This document shows positions 26,884-36,983 of a stretch of 64,000 nucleotides of DNA, one piece after another (within the stretch, counting starts at the first letter, position 1; every line of letters begins with the position of its first letter). The stretch spans positions 124,001 to 188,000 of the forward strand of contig NZ_JAMXLR010000020.1 in assembly GCF_024054565.1 (NCBI RefSeq), in the 5' to 3' direction. The stretch comes from Aeoliella straminimaris. Lineage in GTDB: Bacteria > Planctomycetota > Planctomycetia > Pirellulales > Lacipirellulaceae. The notes beneath the pieces are model-generated. The model was not told the DNA's origin. It made no database searches and saw nothing but the letters and a program-made list of their open reading frames with translations. The position numbers were made by a program, and so were the translations under genes.

Positions 26884-27645
26884 ATGGCGAGCGTCAAATA
26901 CAGCAAGGATGAACAGGCGGTTGTAACCCTCTCACTCAACCGCGACGAGAAGAGGAACGCGCTGAATGGCGAAATGGGTGCTCGATTGCTTGCCAGCCTG
27001 GAACAAGCCGAGCGAGAAGAAGCTCGGGTCGTGATCCTGCGAGCAAACCCGGGAGTGCCTGTATGGTGTGCGGGGCACGATCTGGCGGAGTTGGAGCCCG
27101 ATAATCTGCTGGAAGATAACACCACCCTGAAAGTCTGCCGGCACCTGCAGTCGATGCCCATCCCCGTCGTGGCGATGGTCGAAGGCAGCGTCTACGCGGC
27201 CGGCATGCTATTGCTGTTGTATAGCGATATGGTGGTGGCCAGCCAGAATGCCGAGGTGGCTATCACTTCCAAGAAGCTGGGAATTCCTTTGCCCGCGGAG
27301 CTGTACGCCTACTGGCTACGCGTGATGGGGCTGCACAAGACCAAGGAGATGCTGTTTACAGCCAGCACGCTCACTGCCCACGATGCCTATGTTGCCGGCC
27401 TCTACAACCACGTGGTCGAGGCCTCAGAGCTGGAAGCGACCACGCAAACCCTCGTCGAGAGGCTGCTCGCCTGCTCGCCGGCGGGCATTGCCAACGCGAA
27501 ACAGCAGCTTAATGTACTTGCCGCGCAGACCGGACTCGCCGACGGCCAACTGGCCGAACTCCAGCAGCGGAACGAGCAGCTGCTGGCGGACCCGGATGTC
27601 CGGCAACGCATCGCCAAGGTGTTCGACTCGCTACGCTCTCAATAA
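26884..27645 (+). CDS. Crotonase-family protein resembling methylmalonyl-CoA decarboxylase (ScpB/YgfG)
   Basis: The start is ATG 26884, 22 bp after pccA; longer frames from inside pccA are read-through. The 253-residue product follows E. coli YgfG closely in several places: A-G-H65-D at the catalytic His position, M-V-E-G-S-V-Y for the oxyanion-hole loop, and K-E-M-L-F-T-A-S-T-L-T-A followed by N-H-V-V-E. The active-site tyrosine of YgfG (Y140, in G-V-P-Y) corresponds to Leu136 here (G-I-P-L), so decarboxylase activity is uncertain. It may instead be an enoyl-CoA hydratase/isomerase, or a thioesterase- or proofreading-type enzyme for methylmalonyl-CoA pathways. Its stop lies 9 bp from the convergent mmdB stop. 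Confidence 0.78.
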   Translation: MASVKYSKDEQAVVTLSLNRDEKRNALNGEMGARLLASLEQAEREEARVVILRANPGVPVWCAGHDLAELEPDNLLEDNTTLKVCRHLQSMPIPVVAMVEGSVYAAGMLLLLYSDMVVASQNAEVAITSKKLGIPLPAELYAYWLRVMGLHKTKEMLFTASTLTAHDAYVAGLYNHVVEASELEATTQTLVERLLACSPAGIANAKQQLNVLAAQTGLADGQLAELQQRNEQLLADPDVRQRIAKVFDSLRSQ

Positions 27646-27654
27646 CGGTGAGGC

Positions 27655-28782
27655 TCAGTTGGCCAGCCGAGCGATGAAGTAACCTGCGACCACCGCTGTG
27701 CCAATCACGCCGGCCACGTTGGGTCCCATGGCGTGCATCAACAGGAAGTTTTGCGGATCGGCCCGCTGCCCTTCCACCTGGGCGACGCGTGCGGCCATCG
27801 GTACGGCCGATACACCCGCAGCACCGATCAATGGGTTGATGGGATTGTTGGGGGAGAACCAGTTCATCAGCTTGGCAATCAGCAGGCCACTGGCGGTGGA
27901 GATGCAGAACGCCACGATGCCCATCGCCAGGATGGAAAGCGTGCTGCCTCGCAGGAACTCATCACCTTTCATCGTGATGCCGACGCAGGTGCCGAGGAAG
28001 ATGGTGACGATGTTGATCAGCTCGTTCTGAGCCGCCTTCGAGAGTCGTTCGACCACTCCACTCTCGCGTAGAATGTTTCCGAGCATCAGCATGCTGATCA
28101 GTGCTGAAGCGGACGGTACTATCAGAATGCAAATGATGAGTGTGGCGAAGGCGAAGATCAGCCGTTCGAGCTTGCTCACCTTGCGAAGCGACTGCATGCG
28201 AATCTTGCGTTCGTGCGATGTAGTCAGCGCTCGCATGATTGGCGGCTGAATCAGTGGCACGAGAGCCATGTACGAGTAGGCCGCTACAGCAATTGGGCCC
28301 ACAAGGGCGGGTGCTAGCTTGTTGGCAATGAAGATGGACGTCGGACCATCCGCTCCGCCGATAATGCCGATGGAAGCCGCCTGGTCGGGGGTGAATCCGA
28401 TCAAGTACGCTCCAAGGAACGTAATTAGCACGCCTGCCTGGGCCGCAGCCCCCAGCAGTAGTGTGCGCGGATTAGCAATCACAGGGCCAAAGTCCGTCAG
28501 CGCCCCGACACCTAGAAAGATGAGCGGTGGATAGATCTCTAGATCTATGCCCTGCTTCAAGTAGTAGAACAACCCGCCCGCTTCATGCTCGGTGGGCGTG
28601 TTCGTAAGCCCGGCCGTCGGCAGATTGGCCAACAGTGCCCCAAATGCGATGGGCAATAGCAGCATGGGCTCGAACTCTTTGGCGATCGCCAGGTAGACCA
28701 GCACGCCGCACACGACCCACATGATGAGCATCTGGTACGTAACTTCATCGAACGCTGTGAACTGGTTGAATGCATCAATCAT
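27655..28782 (-). CDS. mmdB: Na+-translocating methylmalonyl-CoA decarboxylase, beta (membrane) subunit
   Basis: This 375-residue integral membrane protein is strongly hydrophobic, with about ten or more membrane segments, and contains G-G-A-D145-G-P-T-S-I-F, the region with the sodium-site aspartate of OadB/MmdB/GcdB subunits. The end [11 protein letters not shown] is also typical. It exports sodium while decarboxylating the carboxybiotin delivered by the biotin carrier. It is the last gene of the minus-strand operon, 7 bp after mmdC. The order A-D-C-B on this strand matches the Veillonella methylmalonyl-CoA decarboxylase operon apart from the missing small mmdE. Oxaloacetate or glutaconyl-CoA decarboxylase share this subunit; the mutA-mutB-mce context favours methylmalonyl-CoA. 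Confidence 0.92.
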   Translation of the reverse strand: MIDAFNQFTAFDEVTYQMLIMWVVCGVLVYLAIAKEFEPMLLLPIAFGALLANLPTAGLTNTPTEHEAGGLFYYLKQGIDLEIYPPLIFLGVGALTDFGPVIANPRTLLLGAAAQAGVLITFLGAYLIGFTPDQAASIGIIGGADGPTSIFIANKLAPALVGPIAVAAYSYMALVPLIQPPIMRALTTSHERKIRMQSLRKVSKLERLIFAFATLIICILIVPSASALISMLMLGNILRESGVVERLSKAAQNELINIVTIFLGTCVGITMKGDEFLRGSTLSILAMGIVAFCISTASGLLIAKLMNWFSPNNPINPLIGAAGVSAVPMAARVAQVEGQRADPQNFLLMHAMGPNVAGVIGTAVVAGYFIARLAN

Positions 28783-28789
28783 GTTGGTT

Positions 28790-29170
28790 TCAATTCATCT
28801 CGAGAAGCACGTGGCCTTCGCTTACGGTATCGCCTTCTTTGACCAGGATCTTGGAGACCTTGCCAGCGGTTGGGGCGGTGATTCGGTTTTCGACCTTCAT
28901 CGCGTCGAGTAGCACCAGCACCTGGCCTTGCTCCACCGAGTCGCCTTCCTTGACCTGGATCGCCTTCACCATACCCGCCATGGGACTGATGATGACACCA
29001 GGAGCTGCGGCACCGGTCGGGCGCGCGGGGGCCGCGGCGGCTGGCGCGACAACCGGAGAGGAGGTGATCGCCGGACGGGGAATGTTAGTCACGGGGGCTG
29101 AGTCGTCGCTTAGCACCTCGACGGAGACGTCGTACGACTTGTCTCCAATGGTAATTCGAAGCTTCTTCAT
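28790..29170 (-). CDS. mmdC: Biotin carrier subunit of Na+-translocating decarboxylase
   Basis: This 126-residue protein has an N-terminal region of about 25 residues, an Ala/Pro-rich flexible linker (residues about 35-60, [11 protein letters not shown]) and a C-terminal biotinyl domain (about 58-126) with D-A-M-K92-V-E-N as biotin attachment site. The linker-plus-domain build is that of MmdC and GcdC. The biotin motif reads D-A-M-K-V where most carriers have E-A-M-K-M; this variation is tolerated in the family. Its ATG overlaps the stop of the membrane-anchor gene by 4 bp (ATGA), so translation is coupled. It shuttles carboxybiotin between the carboxyltransferase and the membrane beta subunit. 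Confidence 0.92.
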   Translation of the reverse strand: MKKLRITIGDKSYDVSVEVLSDDSAPVTNIPRPAITSSPVVAPAAAAPARPTGAAAPGVIISPMAGMVKAIQVKEGDSVEQGQVLVLLDAMKVENRITAPTAGKVSKILVKEGDTVSEGHVLLEMN

Positions 29171-29544
29171 CGATGGTCCTGTGGTTTAAGTGCATGAGAT
29201 GCGTGTATTTGTGAGCGACCCTGCAGAGCCCAAGCCATGTCTTCGGGCGTCAGTCCGCGTATATGTACGATGCGATGCGGTTGCGTGACGACAGCCGCCA
29301 CGGCCGCGACAATTACCGCCAAGGTTTCTTCCGGCAACCCTTCATCGGGGATGGGCGCAGGTTTCGGTTGAGTTTTGCTTTCTCTGATCGTCTTCAGTAT
29401 CCAGGCGACAGCCGTGCTCATTAGTGCCAGGGAGGCAAGTGCCGCCAGCACAACCAGCAGTCCCACAAGAATGAACTGCAGGACTTCGTTCATCGTCGGT
29501 TCTTCAGAGAAGACCGCTATCAGCAGCCAATTGTTGAACATCAT
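29167..29544 (-). CDS. mmdD: OadG/MmdD-like membrane-anchor subunit of Na+-translocating decarboxylase
   Basis: This 125-residue protein starts at ATG 29544, overlapping the mmdA stop by 4 bp, and its own stop overlaps mmdC by 4 bp. A single membrane helix lies at about residues 21-50 (F-I-L-V-G-L-L-V-V-L-A-A-L-A-S-L-A-L), followed by a Lys/Pro-rich stretch and a short conserved segment, L-A-V-I-V-A-A-V-A-A-V-V followed by P-H-R-I-V. That is the plan of OadG/MmdD, which anchors the carboxyltransferase to the membrane complex. A second start at Met18 is possible. Frames extending farther upstream into mmdA are artefacts. Confidence 0.85.
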   Translation of the reverse strand: MMFNNWLLIAVFSEEPTMNEVLQFILVGLLVVLAALASLALMSTAVAWILKTIRESKTQPKPAPIPDEGLPEETLAVIVAAVAAVVTQPHRIVHIRGLTPEDMAWALQGRSQIHASHALKPQDHR

Positions 29545-31094
29545 AGTGGAATCAAACCGTGCTTCTTGGGTGGACGGGTTTCGCGTTTTCTGAGTGTATT
29601 TCGCAGGGCGAGCGACACAACCCCTCGGGTTTGCGCCGGCGAGATCACGTCGGTAATCATGCCGTGCGACGCCGCCATGTAAGGCGAGGCGAAGCGGTCG
29701 CGGTACTCTTCGACAAACTTGGCTCGCAGAGCCGCGCGGTCTTCGGCCGCATCCAGTTCGCGGCGGTACAGCACGTTCACGGCACCTTCGGCACCCATCA
29801 CGGCAATCTCGGCTGTCGGCCAGGCAAACACCATGTCGGCCCCCAGATCGCTGCTGCACATCGCCAGGTACGAACCGCCGTAAGCCTTTCGGGTGATCAC
29901 GGTGATCTTCGGCACCGTGGCCGCCGAGTAGGCGAACAGCATTTTGGCACCATGGCGGATAATGCCACCCTGCTCCTGGGCAACACCAGGCAGGAAGCCG
30001 GGGACGTCGACCAGAGTCATCAGCGGGATGTTAAAGGCGTTGCAGAATCGAATGAACCTCGCTCCTTTATCAGAAGCGTCAATGTCCAGCGTGCCTGCCT
30101 TTACCATCGGTTGGTTGGCGATGATGCCTACGACAATACCATCGATCCGCCCGAAACCAATGATCAGGTTCTGGGCAAAATCTTTGTGTACTTCGAGGAA
30201 CCGACCAGGGTCAACCAGGCGTTGAATCACCTCGTACATATCCATCGAATCCTTCGCATCCGCAGGGACGATGTCGTTCATCGAAGGATCGTCGTCCAGC
30301 GAGATGTTGTCCGGCGTAAAGTGGGGAGGATTTTCCAGATTGTTCGGGGGCAGGTAGGACAGCAGTTCTCTAACCAACTCCATGGCGTGCTGATCGTTGT
30401 CGGCAACGAAGTGAACGTTGCCACTGAGCGTGGCGTTTGCGGCCGCGCTGCCGATCTCTTCCATGGTTGCTTCTACGCCCGTGGCTCCCTTGATGACGCC
30501 GGGGCCGCAAATGAACATGTTCGCGTTCTCACGCGTCATGATCAAAAAGTCCATCAACGCGGGGGAGTAGGCCGCACCGCCAGCACAGTTTCCGGCAATC
30601 ACGCCGATCTGCGGCACCGCGCCCGATAGCTGCACGTTGCGGTAGAACACTTGCCCGTAGCCGGAGAGCGATTCGACCGCTTCCTGGATACGAGCGCCAC
30701 CAGAGTCGTTAACGCCGACTACCGGCATGCCGCCCTCCAGGGCGTAGTCCATTAGATCGCAGATTTTCTTGGCGTGTCGTTGCCCGAGAGCACCACCGCC
30801 CACCGTGGCGTCGTGGCTGTACGCGGCGATCGGTCGCCCGTCGACCCAGCCAATGCCGGTGACAACACCATCGCAAGGCAGCGACTTCTTCTCCATGCCG
30901 AAGTCATGGCAGGAATGCTCGACATGCATGCCCCATTCCTGAAAGGTGTCCGTGTCGTAGAAGATGGACAGCCGTTCTCGGGCGGACAGCAGGCCCTTGG
31001 CGTGCCGTTTTTCGATGCGATCCTGTCCGCCACCTTCGCTGGCGATCTTGCGGCGCTTCTGCAGGTTTTCGAGTAGTTCTCTTTGTATGGCCAT
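29541..31094 (-). CDS. mmdA: Methylmalonyl-CoA decarboxylase carboxyltransferase (alpha) subunit
   Basis: This 517-residue carboxyltransferase has [27 protein letters not shown] and V-D-V-P-G-F-L-P-G-V-A-Q-E-Q-G-G-I-I, and ends K-K-H-G-L-I-P-L. It is a paralogue of PccB, but instead of a biotin carboxylase its partners are the anchor, biotin carrier and sodium-pump subunits that follow with 4-bp overlaps. In that complex it moves the carboxyl group from (S)-methylmalonyl-CoA to biotin, giving propionyl-CoA. It lies 112 bp after meaB; the gap holds a 12-bp palindrome and could contain an internal promoter. Propionyl-CoA carboxylase activity with PccA is a remote alternative. Confidence 0.92.
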   Translation of the reverse strand: MAIQRELLENLQKRRKIASEGGGQDRIEKRHAKGLLSARERLSIFYDTDTFQEWGMHVEHSCHDFGMEKKSLPCDGVVTGIGWVDGRPIAAYSHDATVGGGALGQRHAKKICDLMDYALEGGMPVVGVNDSGGARIQEAVESLSGYGQVFYRNVQLSGAVPQIGVIAGNCAGGAAYSPALMDFLIMTRENANMFICGPGVIKGATGVEATMEEIGSAAANATLSGNVHFVADNDQHAMELVRELLSYLPPNNLENPPHFTPDNISLDDDPSMNDIVPADAKDSMDMYEVIQRLVDPGRFLEVHKDFAQNLIIGFGRIDGIVVGIIANQPMVKAGTLDIDASDKGARFIRFCNAFNIPLMTLVDVPGFLPGVAQEQGGIIRHGAKMLFAYSAATVPKITVITRKAYGGSYLAMCSSDLGADMVFAWPTAEIAVMGAEGAVNVLYRRELDAAEDRAALRAKFVEEYRDRFASPYMAASHGMITDVISPAQTRGVVSLALRNTLRKRETRPPKKHGLIPL

Positions 31095-31142
31095 TATCTA
31101 TTCCTCTGCGTGCTGCGCCTTGGGCGCGGATACGCGTCTATG

Positions 31143-31154
31143 ATCGTGCACGAT
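31143..31154. promoter_or_regulatory. 12-bp perfect palindrome upstream of mmdA
   Basis: ATCGTGCACGAT is perfectly symmetric and lies about 48 bp before the mmdA ATG, in the larger of the two 110-bp gaps of the minus-strand operon. A related half-site, GCGTGCGATCG, follows at about 31160-31170. It may be an operator of an internal promoter for mmdADCB. Confidence 0.35.
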
Positions 31155-31206
31155 AGCTCGCGTGCGATCGTTCGTAGTAGTGACGCCGCCTGGCTATTTC
31201 ACAAAA

Positions 31207-32217
31207 CTAAGTTTCGCCGACCTTAAGCCCACAAGCTTCCAAAATGCTCCTTGCTGCGGCCTCGGGCGCCAAGACTCCCTCGAGCACTTTGGATTCCAGG
31301 TCGTTTCGTATCTTGGCCACCGCAGTACTTGAGTGGACAGCATGGCGAAGCTGCTCGTCCACAATACTCCACATCCAACGTGCACTTTGCCGACAACGAC
31401 GTTCGGCGAGCAGACCCAGCTGTTGGGCCTTCTCCTGTCGTCGCTCGATGGCATTCCACACCGCGTCGATGCTGGTATGCTCCAGGGCACTGCAGGTCAA
31501 CACGGCGGGGGGCTCGTCGGTTTGCGACGTCAAAGCATGCAAGATGCGTTCCAATTGTCGAGCGGCAACCTCGGCGGGCTGGCGATTCACGCCATCCGCT
31601 TTGTTCACCGCAATCACGTCTACCAGTTCCAGCAAGCCACGCTTGATGCCCTGCAGTTCGTCGCCTCCTCCCGGCATCATCAATGCCAGGAAGCAGTCGG
31701 TCATCTCCGCCACCATCGTTTCCGACTGACCTACGCCCACTGTTTCGATCAATACGATCTCGAAGCCGGCCGCCTCGCAAATCAGCATGGTCTCGCGCGT
31801 TTTGCGAGCAACTCCGCCCAATGTACCTGCCGACGGTGAGGGACGGATGAAGGCGTTCGGCTCGGCCGACAGGTGGGCCATTCTGGTCTTGTCGCCCAGG
31901 ATGCTACCACCACTTACGCCGCTGGACGGATCGACCGCCAGCACCGCCACCTTGCGTCCCAGTCCCACCAGGTACATGCCAAGGGCTTCGATAAACGTGC
32001 TCTTGCCAACGCCCGGCGGGCCGGTAATACCAACGCGAATCGACTGCCCTGTATGTGGCAGGATGCGCGTCATCAACTGCTCGGCGAGCAATTGATGTTC
32101 GGGCCGAGTCGACTCCACGAGCGTCAACGCCCGGGGCAAAACGGCAATGTTTCGCGCAACGACACCGGCGTAGTAATCCTCCAGGGTCAGCGCTCGGCGA
32201 CGTGATGACGATCCCAT
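31207..32217 (-). CDS. meaB: Methylmalonyl-CoA mutase-associated GTPase MeaB
   Basis: The start is ATG 32217, 34 bp after mutB; an upstream in-frame start would overlap mutB and adds an unrelated N-terminus. The 336-residue product has the G3E-type GTPase build: Walker A G66-P-P-G-V-G-K-S-T74, A-V-D-P-S-S-G-V-S-G-G-S-I-L-G-D-K-T-R-M characteristic of MeaB/ArgK, E-T-V-G-V-G-Q-S-E for the switch region and N-K-A-D for guanine recognition. MeaB loads and protects adenosylcobalamin on methylmalonyl-CoA mutase. Position directly after the mutase genes is the normal arrangement. Confidence 0.95.
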   Translation of the reverse strand: MGSSSRRRALTLEDYYAGVVARNIAVLPRALTLVESTRPEHQLLAEQLMTRILPHTGQSIRVGITGPPGVGKSTFIEALGMYLVGLGRKVAVLAVDPSSGVSGGSILGDKTRMAHLSAEPNAFIRPSPSAGTLGGVARKTRETMLICEAAGFEIVLIETVGVGQSETMVAEMTDCFLALMMPGGGDELQGIKRGLLELVDVIAVNKADGVNRQPAEVAARQLERILHALTSQTDEPPAVLTCSALEHTSIDAVWNAIERRQEKAQQLGLLAERRCRQSARWMWSIVDEQLRHAVHSSTAVAKIRNDLESKVLEGVLAPEAAARSILEACGLKVGET

Positions 32218-32251
32218 AATCGATATAATTCGGTAGCGGTTAAGCGACTTG

Positions 32252-34435
32252 CTACGACAGGCTGAGCTCCAGCCTTTCGGCAAGGTCACGGAGCAACTGC
32301 GCCGCCGCTTCGCCGATCACGGTGCCGGGGCCAAATACGGCCACCGCACCTGCTTTGCGTAGAGCGTCGTAGTCCTCCGGTGGTATCACACCGCCAACCA
32401 CAATCATGATGTCGTCGCGATCGAGTTTCGCAAGTTCGTCGCGCAATTCGGGCACCAGCGTCAGGTGACCAGCGGCCAGGGAGCTGACACCGACGATGTG
32501 CACGTCGTTCTCCACCGCATGGCGAGCGGTCTCGCCGGCGGTGCGGAACAGCGGGCCGATGTCCACGTCGAAGCCAAGGTCGGCGAACGCGCTGGCGATG
32601 ACCTTCTGGCCACGATCGTGACCGTCTTGCCCCATTTTGGCGATCAGGATCCGTGGTCGGCGTCCATCTTGCTTCTCGAAGGATTCGACCAGTTCACGTA
32701 CTTCGTTAGCGTGTGCTTTGTCACCCACTTCGTTGCCGTATACTCCTCGTACCGATTGGACCGGTGCTTCGTACCGGCCGTAAACGTCTTCCAAGGCACT
32801 GGATATCTCGCCCACGGTGGCCATCGAACGGGCCGCGTCGACTGCCAGTTCCAGTAGATTGCCGGTGCCATCTTTGGCCGCATGTCGCAACGCGTTGAGC
32901 GTCGCTTCGACTTTCGCCGAGTCGCGTTCTTCTTTCAGCTTCTTGATGCTGGCGATCTGCTGTTGGCGGACCGACGTGTTGTCGACGTGCAGCACCTTGA
33001 GCAGCTCTTCGTCCTTCGGGCGATACTTGTTCACACCGATCACGGTTTGCTGTCCCGAGTCGATGCGAGCCTGAGTCCGCACGGCGGCTTCTTCGATGCG
33101 CATCTTGGGGATACCCGCCTGGATGGCCTTGGTCATGCCACCCAGTTCCTCGACTTCCAAAATGTGCTGCCAGGCCCGATCGGCTAGGTCGCGTGTAAGC
33201 CGCTCGACGTAGTAGCTGCCCCCCCAGGGGTCGACCACGTCGCACGTGTCGGTTTCCTGCTGCAGGAACAACTGCGTATTGCGGGCAATGCGTGCCGAGA
33301 AATCGCTTGGCAGCGCCAGGGCTTCGTCCAGAGCGTTGGTGTGCAACGACTGAGTGTGGCCATGGGTGGCCGCCATCGCTTCCACACAGGTACGAATCAC
33401 ATTGTTGTACACGTCCTGGGCGGTGAGGCTCCAGCCGCTGGTTTGGCTGTGCGTCCGCAGGCTCATGCTCTTGGCGTTCTTGGGATCGAACTGCTTAATG
33501 AGCTTTGCCCAGATCATCCGGCCGGCCCGCATCTTGGCGACTTCCATGAAGTAGTTCATGCCAATCGCCCAGAAGAACGACAGGCGGGGAGCGAACGCGT
33601 CGACCTCCAGGCCAGCCTTCTGTCCTGTGCGAACGTATTCCAGTCCGTCGGCCAGCGTGTAGGCCAGCTCCAGGTCGGCCGTCGCACCAGCTTCCTGCAT
33701 GTGGTAGCCACTGATGCTGATGCTATTGAACTTCGGCATCTTCTCGCTAGTGTAGCGGAAGATGTCGGCAATGATGCGAATCGACGACTCGGGCGGATAG
33801 ATGTAGGTGTTACGAACCATGAACTCCTTGAGAATGTCGTTCTGGATCGTGCCGGCAAGTTTCTCCGGTGCAACACCCTGCTCTTCCGCGGCTACGATGT
33901 ACAAGGCCATGATCGGCAGTACCGCGCCGTTCATGGTCATCGACACGCTCATGCGATCGAGCGGAATGCCATCGAACAGCATTCGCATATCGTAGATGCT
34001 GTCGATCGCCACGCCCGCCATGCCGACGTCGCCAGACACCCGCGGGTGGTCGGAGTCGTAACCGCGGTGGGTCGACAGGTCGAACGCGATGCTCAGGCCC
34101 ATCTGACCGGAGGCCAGGTTGCGGCGGTAGAACGCATTGGAGTCCTTGGCGGTCGAGAAACCAGCGTACTGGCGGATGGTCCAGGGACGCATCGCGTACA
34201 TCGTAGAGTACGGTCCACGCAGGAAAGGCGGCATCCCTGGCATGGTGTCCAGGTGCTCCAGACCTTCGAGGTCTTTGGCCGAATACAACGGCTGCACCGG
34301 AATTTGCTCAGGAGTTTGCCACGTCAGGTCAGCCGCCTCAGGGCCGGCGGCGTGGTGCCACCGATCGTAGGTACCTGGCGTGGCCGGCTTCTCCGCGAAG
34401 GGAACCTCGGCAAAGTTAGGAACTGAGCCACTCAT
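32252..34435 (-). CDS. mutB: Methylmalonyl-CoA mutase, large (catalytic) subunit
   Basis: The start is ATG 34435, which overlaps the mutA stop by 4 bp; a longer frame from 34528 lies inside mutA. The 727-residue product has the TIM-barrel mutase domain ([14 protein letters not shown] near the start; [12 protein letters not shown]) and a C-terminal cobalamin domain with D604-G-H606-D-R-G609, where His606 is the lower cobalt ligand, followed by G-V-S-S-L-A-A-G-H and V-V-G-G. It interconverts succinyl-CoA and (R)-methylmalonyl-CoA using adenosylcobalamin. The subunit is complete and should be active. In this operon the direction toward methylmalonyl-CoA would supply the decarboxylase. Confidence 0.96.
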   Translation of the reverse strand: MSGSVPNFAEVPFAEKPATPGTYDRWHHAAGPEAADLTWQTPEQIPVQPLYSAKDLEGLEHLDTMPGMPPFLRGPYSTMYAMRPWTIRQYAGFSTAKDSNAFYRRNLASGQMGLSIAFDLSTHRGYDSDHPRVSGDVGMAGVAIDSIYDMRMLFDGIPLDRMSVSMTMNGAVLPIMALYIVAAEEQGVAPEKLAGTIQNDILKEFMVRNTYIYPPESSIRIIADIFRYTSEKMPKFNSISISGYHMQEAGATADLELAYTLADGLEYVRTGQKAGLEVDAFAPRLSFFWAIGMNYFMEVAKMRAGRMIWAKLIKQFDPKNAKSMSLRTHSQTSGWSLTAQDVYNNVIRTCVEAMAATHGHTQSLHTNALDEALALPSDFSARIARNTQLFLQQETDTCDVVDPWGGSYYVERLTRDLADRAWQHILEVEELGGMTKAIQAGIPKMRIEEAAVRTQARIDSGQQTVIGVNKYRPKDEELLKVLHVDNTSVRQQQIASIKKLKEERDSAKVEATLNALRHAAKDGTGNLLELAVDAARSMATVGEISSALEDVYGRYEAPVQSVRGVYGNEVGDKAHANEVRELVESFEKQDGRRPRILIAKMGQDGHDRGQKVIASAFADLGFDVDIGPLFRTAGETARHAVENDVHIVGVSSLAAGHLTLVPELRDELAKLDRDDIMIVVGGVIPPEDYDALRKAGAVAVFGPGTVIGEAAAQLLRDLAERLELSLS

Positions 34436-36537
34436 TGCAATACTCCTTCCTCGCGAAGCAAATTCCGCAGTGTGCTGAGAACGTCGCACTTGATGAAGAT
34501 GAATTGATCCACCCCGGCGTCTCGCCAAGCGTTTTCGTTTTCGCCTGGATAGCCGGCCAGCACCACCGTGCGTGCACCTGCTGCTTTGAGCTTGGCCGTC
34601 GTGTCGGGCACCAACTCGGGATACAGTTTGTCAGATGAACAGATAACGGCCACCTTGGCTCCCGACTCCGCCAGTGCTTTGGCGGCGGCGTCCGCATCGG
34701 CAAAGCCGTTGTTGGTCACAGCCTCGAATCCGCCCGCCTCGAAGAAGTTCTTCGAGAATGTGGCCCGTGCCGTGTGGTGGGCAATCGGTCCCATGTTGGC
34801 CAGGAACACCTTGGGCCGCGAGCCTTTTTCGGCGAGCCACTTGTCGCTGGCATCGCGAAGTGCCTCAAACGGTTCGGCGAACGGATGCGGTGCGATTGGC
34901 GTGATCGTAGTGTCGCCCTCGCCAAATCCTAGTCCGCTAGCCAACTGGCCGATGGAAGCACCGGCCGACGCAGCCTCGACGGCTGCGGCCATCTTCTCGC
35001 TGCTACCGGCCACGCCACTCACCACCTCGGCTGCACAGCGGGCGGTAGCCAATCGCTGGGTAGCTTTCGCTTGCAAGGCCGCTCGATCGGGCGTTTGGCG
35101 AACCACGGGCTCCTCGGTCAAATTGGGGAACTCGCTTACGCCGGTGATGCCTTCCTTGCGGCTGGCAATGGCCTTGGCCCGCGGAGCAAATGCTGAGTCG
35201 ATCTGATCGGCGACCCAGCCACTCTCTAAAGCGGCCAGCATGCCGCCCTGCCGTTCGATCTCCTGCAACTGGCTCCAGGCTTGAGTGGCGAGTTCGTTGG
35301 TCAGCCAGTCCATGTACCAACTGCCGCCGGCCGGATCGACCACTCGATGCAGGTGCGACTCGTCCTGTAGGACGTGCAGCGTATTTCGAGCAATCCGTCG
35401 GCTGGTGGCGTCGGGCAGACCGGCGGCAACGTCGTACGGTTCGGAGGTAATTACCTCAGCGCCCCCGACACCACCAGCGAACACGGCCACCGTGTTGCGT
35501 AGCAAGTTGACGTACGGGTCGCGTGCCGTGAGCACTCGTTTGCTGACGCGAGTGTGCAGTCGCATGGCACCAGCTTCAGCGTCGCCACCACTGGCTTCGA
35601 CCACGCGTGCCCACAGGCTACGTGCTGCTCGCAGTTTGGCGATGCTAAGGAATTGGTGTGTGCCGACGCTCATGCTGAACAGTATCTGGCGTGCGGCCGA
35701 TGATACATCCATGCCGGCAGCAGTCATCGCTCGCAGGTACTCGACCCCCGTCGCCATGCTGAAGGCGATATCCTGTACGGCGGTTGCTCCAGCGTGGTGG
35801 TAGGCTGCGGTACCGACGCGGACGGCGGTGACCTTGGGGTAGTTTGCACTGGTCCACTTGGCCAGATCGGCCATCAGGCCGAGGGCCGTCTGTGGCGAGG
35901 TGGGCAGCTGCCCGTCCCGAGCCAGCACAGCCAGCGGATCGGCATTGAAGGCACCACGTGCTTCGTCGGGCTCCACGTCATGGCGACGCCAGAGGGCCAC
36001 CAGTTGAGCCGCAGCAGGCAGAAATGCGGCACCGGCTTCCAAGGCAACTCCCACCAGTGGCAGTTGCACCTTAGCGAGCACGGCGTCCAGATCGTCCACG
36101 TGATAGGCGGCCACGCCGTCGCGTGCTGAGAGCTCATCGGCCGCCTTGGAATCGGCATCAAGGCCACCGCGTGCGGCACAATCCAATCGCAGCAGGATCG
36201 ACGTCACTCCACCTTCCAGATCGGCTAAGATCGCCTGATTGGAGGCCGCCAAGTCGGGGTGCGTGTATTCCTGTCGCAGGTCCCAACCCGTTTCGGCAAG
36301 CGCCAGCGGCTTCGAACCACGGAGGAAGAACGGCAGTCCCGGAAAGCCGTTGGGGTCTCCCTCGGATGACCAGTCGCGCGAAGTGTAGACTGGTTGCAGT
36401 TCGACCCCTTCAAAGGTCCGTGTGATCAACTTCTTTTCGAAGGGAGCGCCCTTCAGGTCGTTTTCCACCACCTCGCGCCACGCTTCGTACGCGACGGGGG
36501 GGAAGTCCTTCTTGATATTCAGTTCGGTGTCGAGCAT
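34432..36537 (-). CDS. mutA: Methylmalonyl-CoA mutase, small subunit
   Basis: The start is ATG 36537, after a GGTGG-type ribosome-binding site and 26 bp downstream of mce; a frame from 36582 overlaps mce and is not preferred. The 701-residue product aligns with the mutase family but lacks the D-x-H-x-x-G cobalt-ligand motif: the corresponding region reads [15 protein letters not shown]. That loss is normal for the non-catalytic MutA subunit of heterodimeric enzymes. [12 protein letters not shown] and R-I-A-R-N-T are conserved barrel elements. The 4-bp overlap with mutB ensures paired synthesis. Confidence 0.93.
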   Translation of the reverse strand: MLDTELNIKKDFPPVAYEAWREVVENDLKGAPFEKKLITRTFEGVELQPVYTSRDWSSEGDPNGFPGLPFFLRGSKPLALAETGWDLRQEYTHPDLAASNQAILADLEGGVTSILLRLDCAARGGLDADSKAADELSARDGVAAYHVDDLDAVLAKVQLPLVGVALEAGAAFLPAAAQLVALWRRHDVEPDEARGAFNADPLAVLARDGQLPTSPQTALGLMADLAKWTSANYPKVTAVRVGTAAYHHAGATAVQDIAFSMATGVEYLRAMTAAGMDVSSAARQILFSMSVGTHQFLSIAKLRAARSLWARVVEASGGDAEAGAMRLHTRVSKRVLTARDPYVNLLRNTVAVFAGGVGGAEVITSEPYDVAAGLPDATSRRIARNTLHVLQDESHLHRVVDPAGGSWYMDWLTNELATQAWSQLQEIERQGGMLAALESGWVADQIDSAFAPRAKAIASRKEGITGVSEFPNLTEEPVVRQTPDRAALQAKATQRLATARCAAEVVSGVAGSSEKMAAAVEAASAGASIGQLASGLGFGEGDTTITPIAPHPFAEPFEALRDASDKWLAEKGSRPKVFLANMGPIAHHTARATFSKNFFEAGGFEAVTNNGFADADAAAKALAESGAKVAVICSSDKLYPELVPDTTAKLKAAGARTVVLAGYPGENENAWRDAGVDQFIFIKCDVLSTLRNLLREEGVLQ

Positions 36538-36563
36538 GGTTCCACCGTTGTCCTCTATCTTGT

Positions 36564-36974
36564 TCACGAAGCGGGTTCGCAAAGTTCGGTCAGTACACCA
36601 AAGGTGCTTTTCGGGTGCGCGAAGGCGATCTTCATGTTGTGAGCACCGAGGCGTGGCGTTTCGTCAATCATCCGCAAACCGGACTCTTTGAGATCCGCAA
36701 TCCGCGCTTCAATATCATCGACGGTAAAGGCCAAGTGGTGAAGCCCCTCACCGCGACTCTCCAAAAATTTGGCAACCGGACTCGACGGATCGGTCGGTTC
36801 GAGCAACTCGAGACGAACGTCACCCACTTTGAAGAAACCAACTTTCACTTTTTGTGTCGGTACTTCTTCATAGCATTCGAATTCAGCACCCAAGGCGCCT
36901 TCATAGAAGGGACGCTGGTCGTCGATCGAACGAACGGCAATCCCCACGTGATTTAGAGACTTTACGGATTCCAC
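36564..36974 (-). CDS. mce: Methylmalonyl-CoA epimerase
   Basis: This 136-residue protein of the vicinal oxygen chelate family starts with GTG behind AGGAG at 6 nt spacing. L-N-H-V-G-I-A-V at the start (metal ligand His), H-H-L-A-F in the middle and T-E-L-C near the end carry the expected metal and catalytic positions, and the length is normal. It interconverts (R)- and (S)-methylmalonyl-CoA and so links the mutase (R form) with both the sodium-pumping decarboxylase and propionyl-CoA carboxylase (S form). It lies 9 bp after the UbiB-like gene and 26 bp before mutA. Confidence 0.94.
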   Translation of the reverse strand: MESVKSLNHVGIAVRSIDDQRPFYEGALGAEFECYEEVPTQKVKVGFFKVGDVRLELLEPTDPSSPVAKFLESRGEGLHHLAFTVDDIEARIADLKESGLRMIDETPRLGAHNMKIAFAHPKSTFGVLTELCEPAS

Positions 36975-36983
36975 AATTCACTC

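Noticed and set aside
29545..29859. Upstream extension of the OadG/MmdD-like subunit
   Set aside because: It lies within mmdA in another frame; the start at 29544 makes the usual 4-bp overlap and gives a normal subunit.
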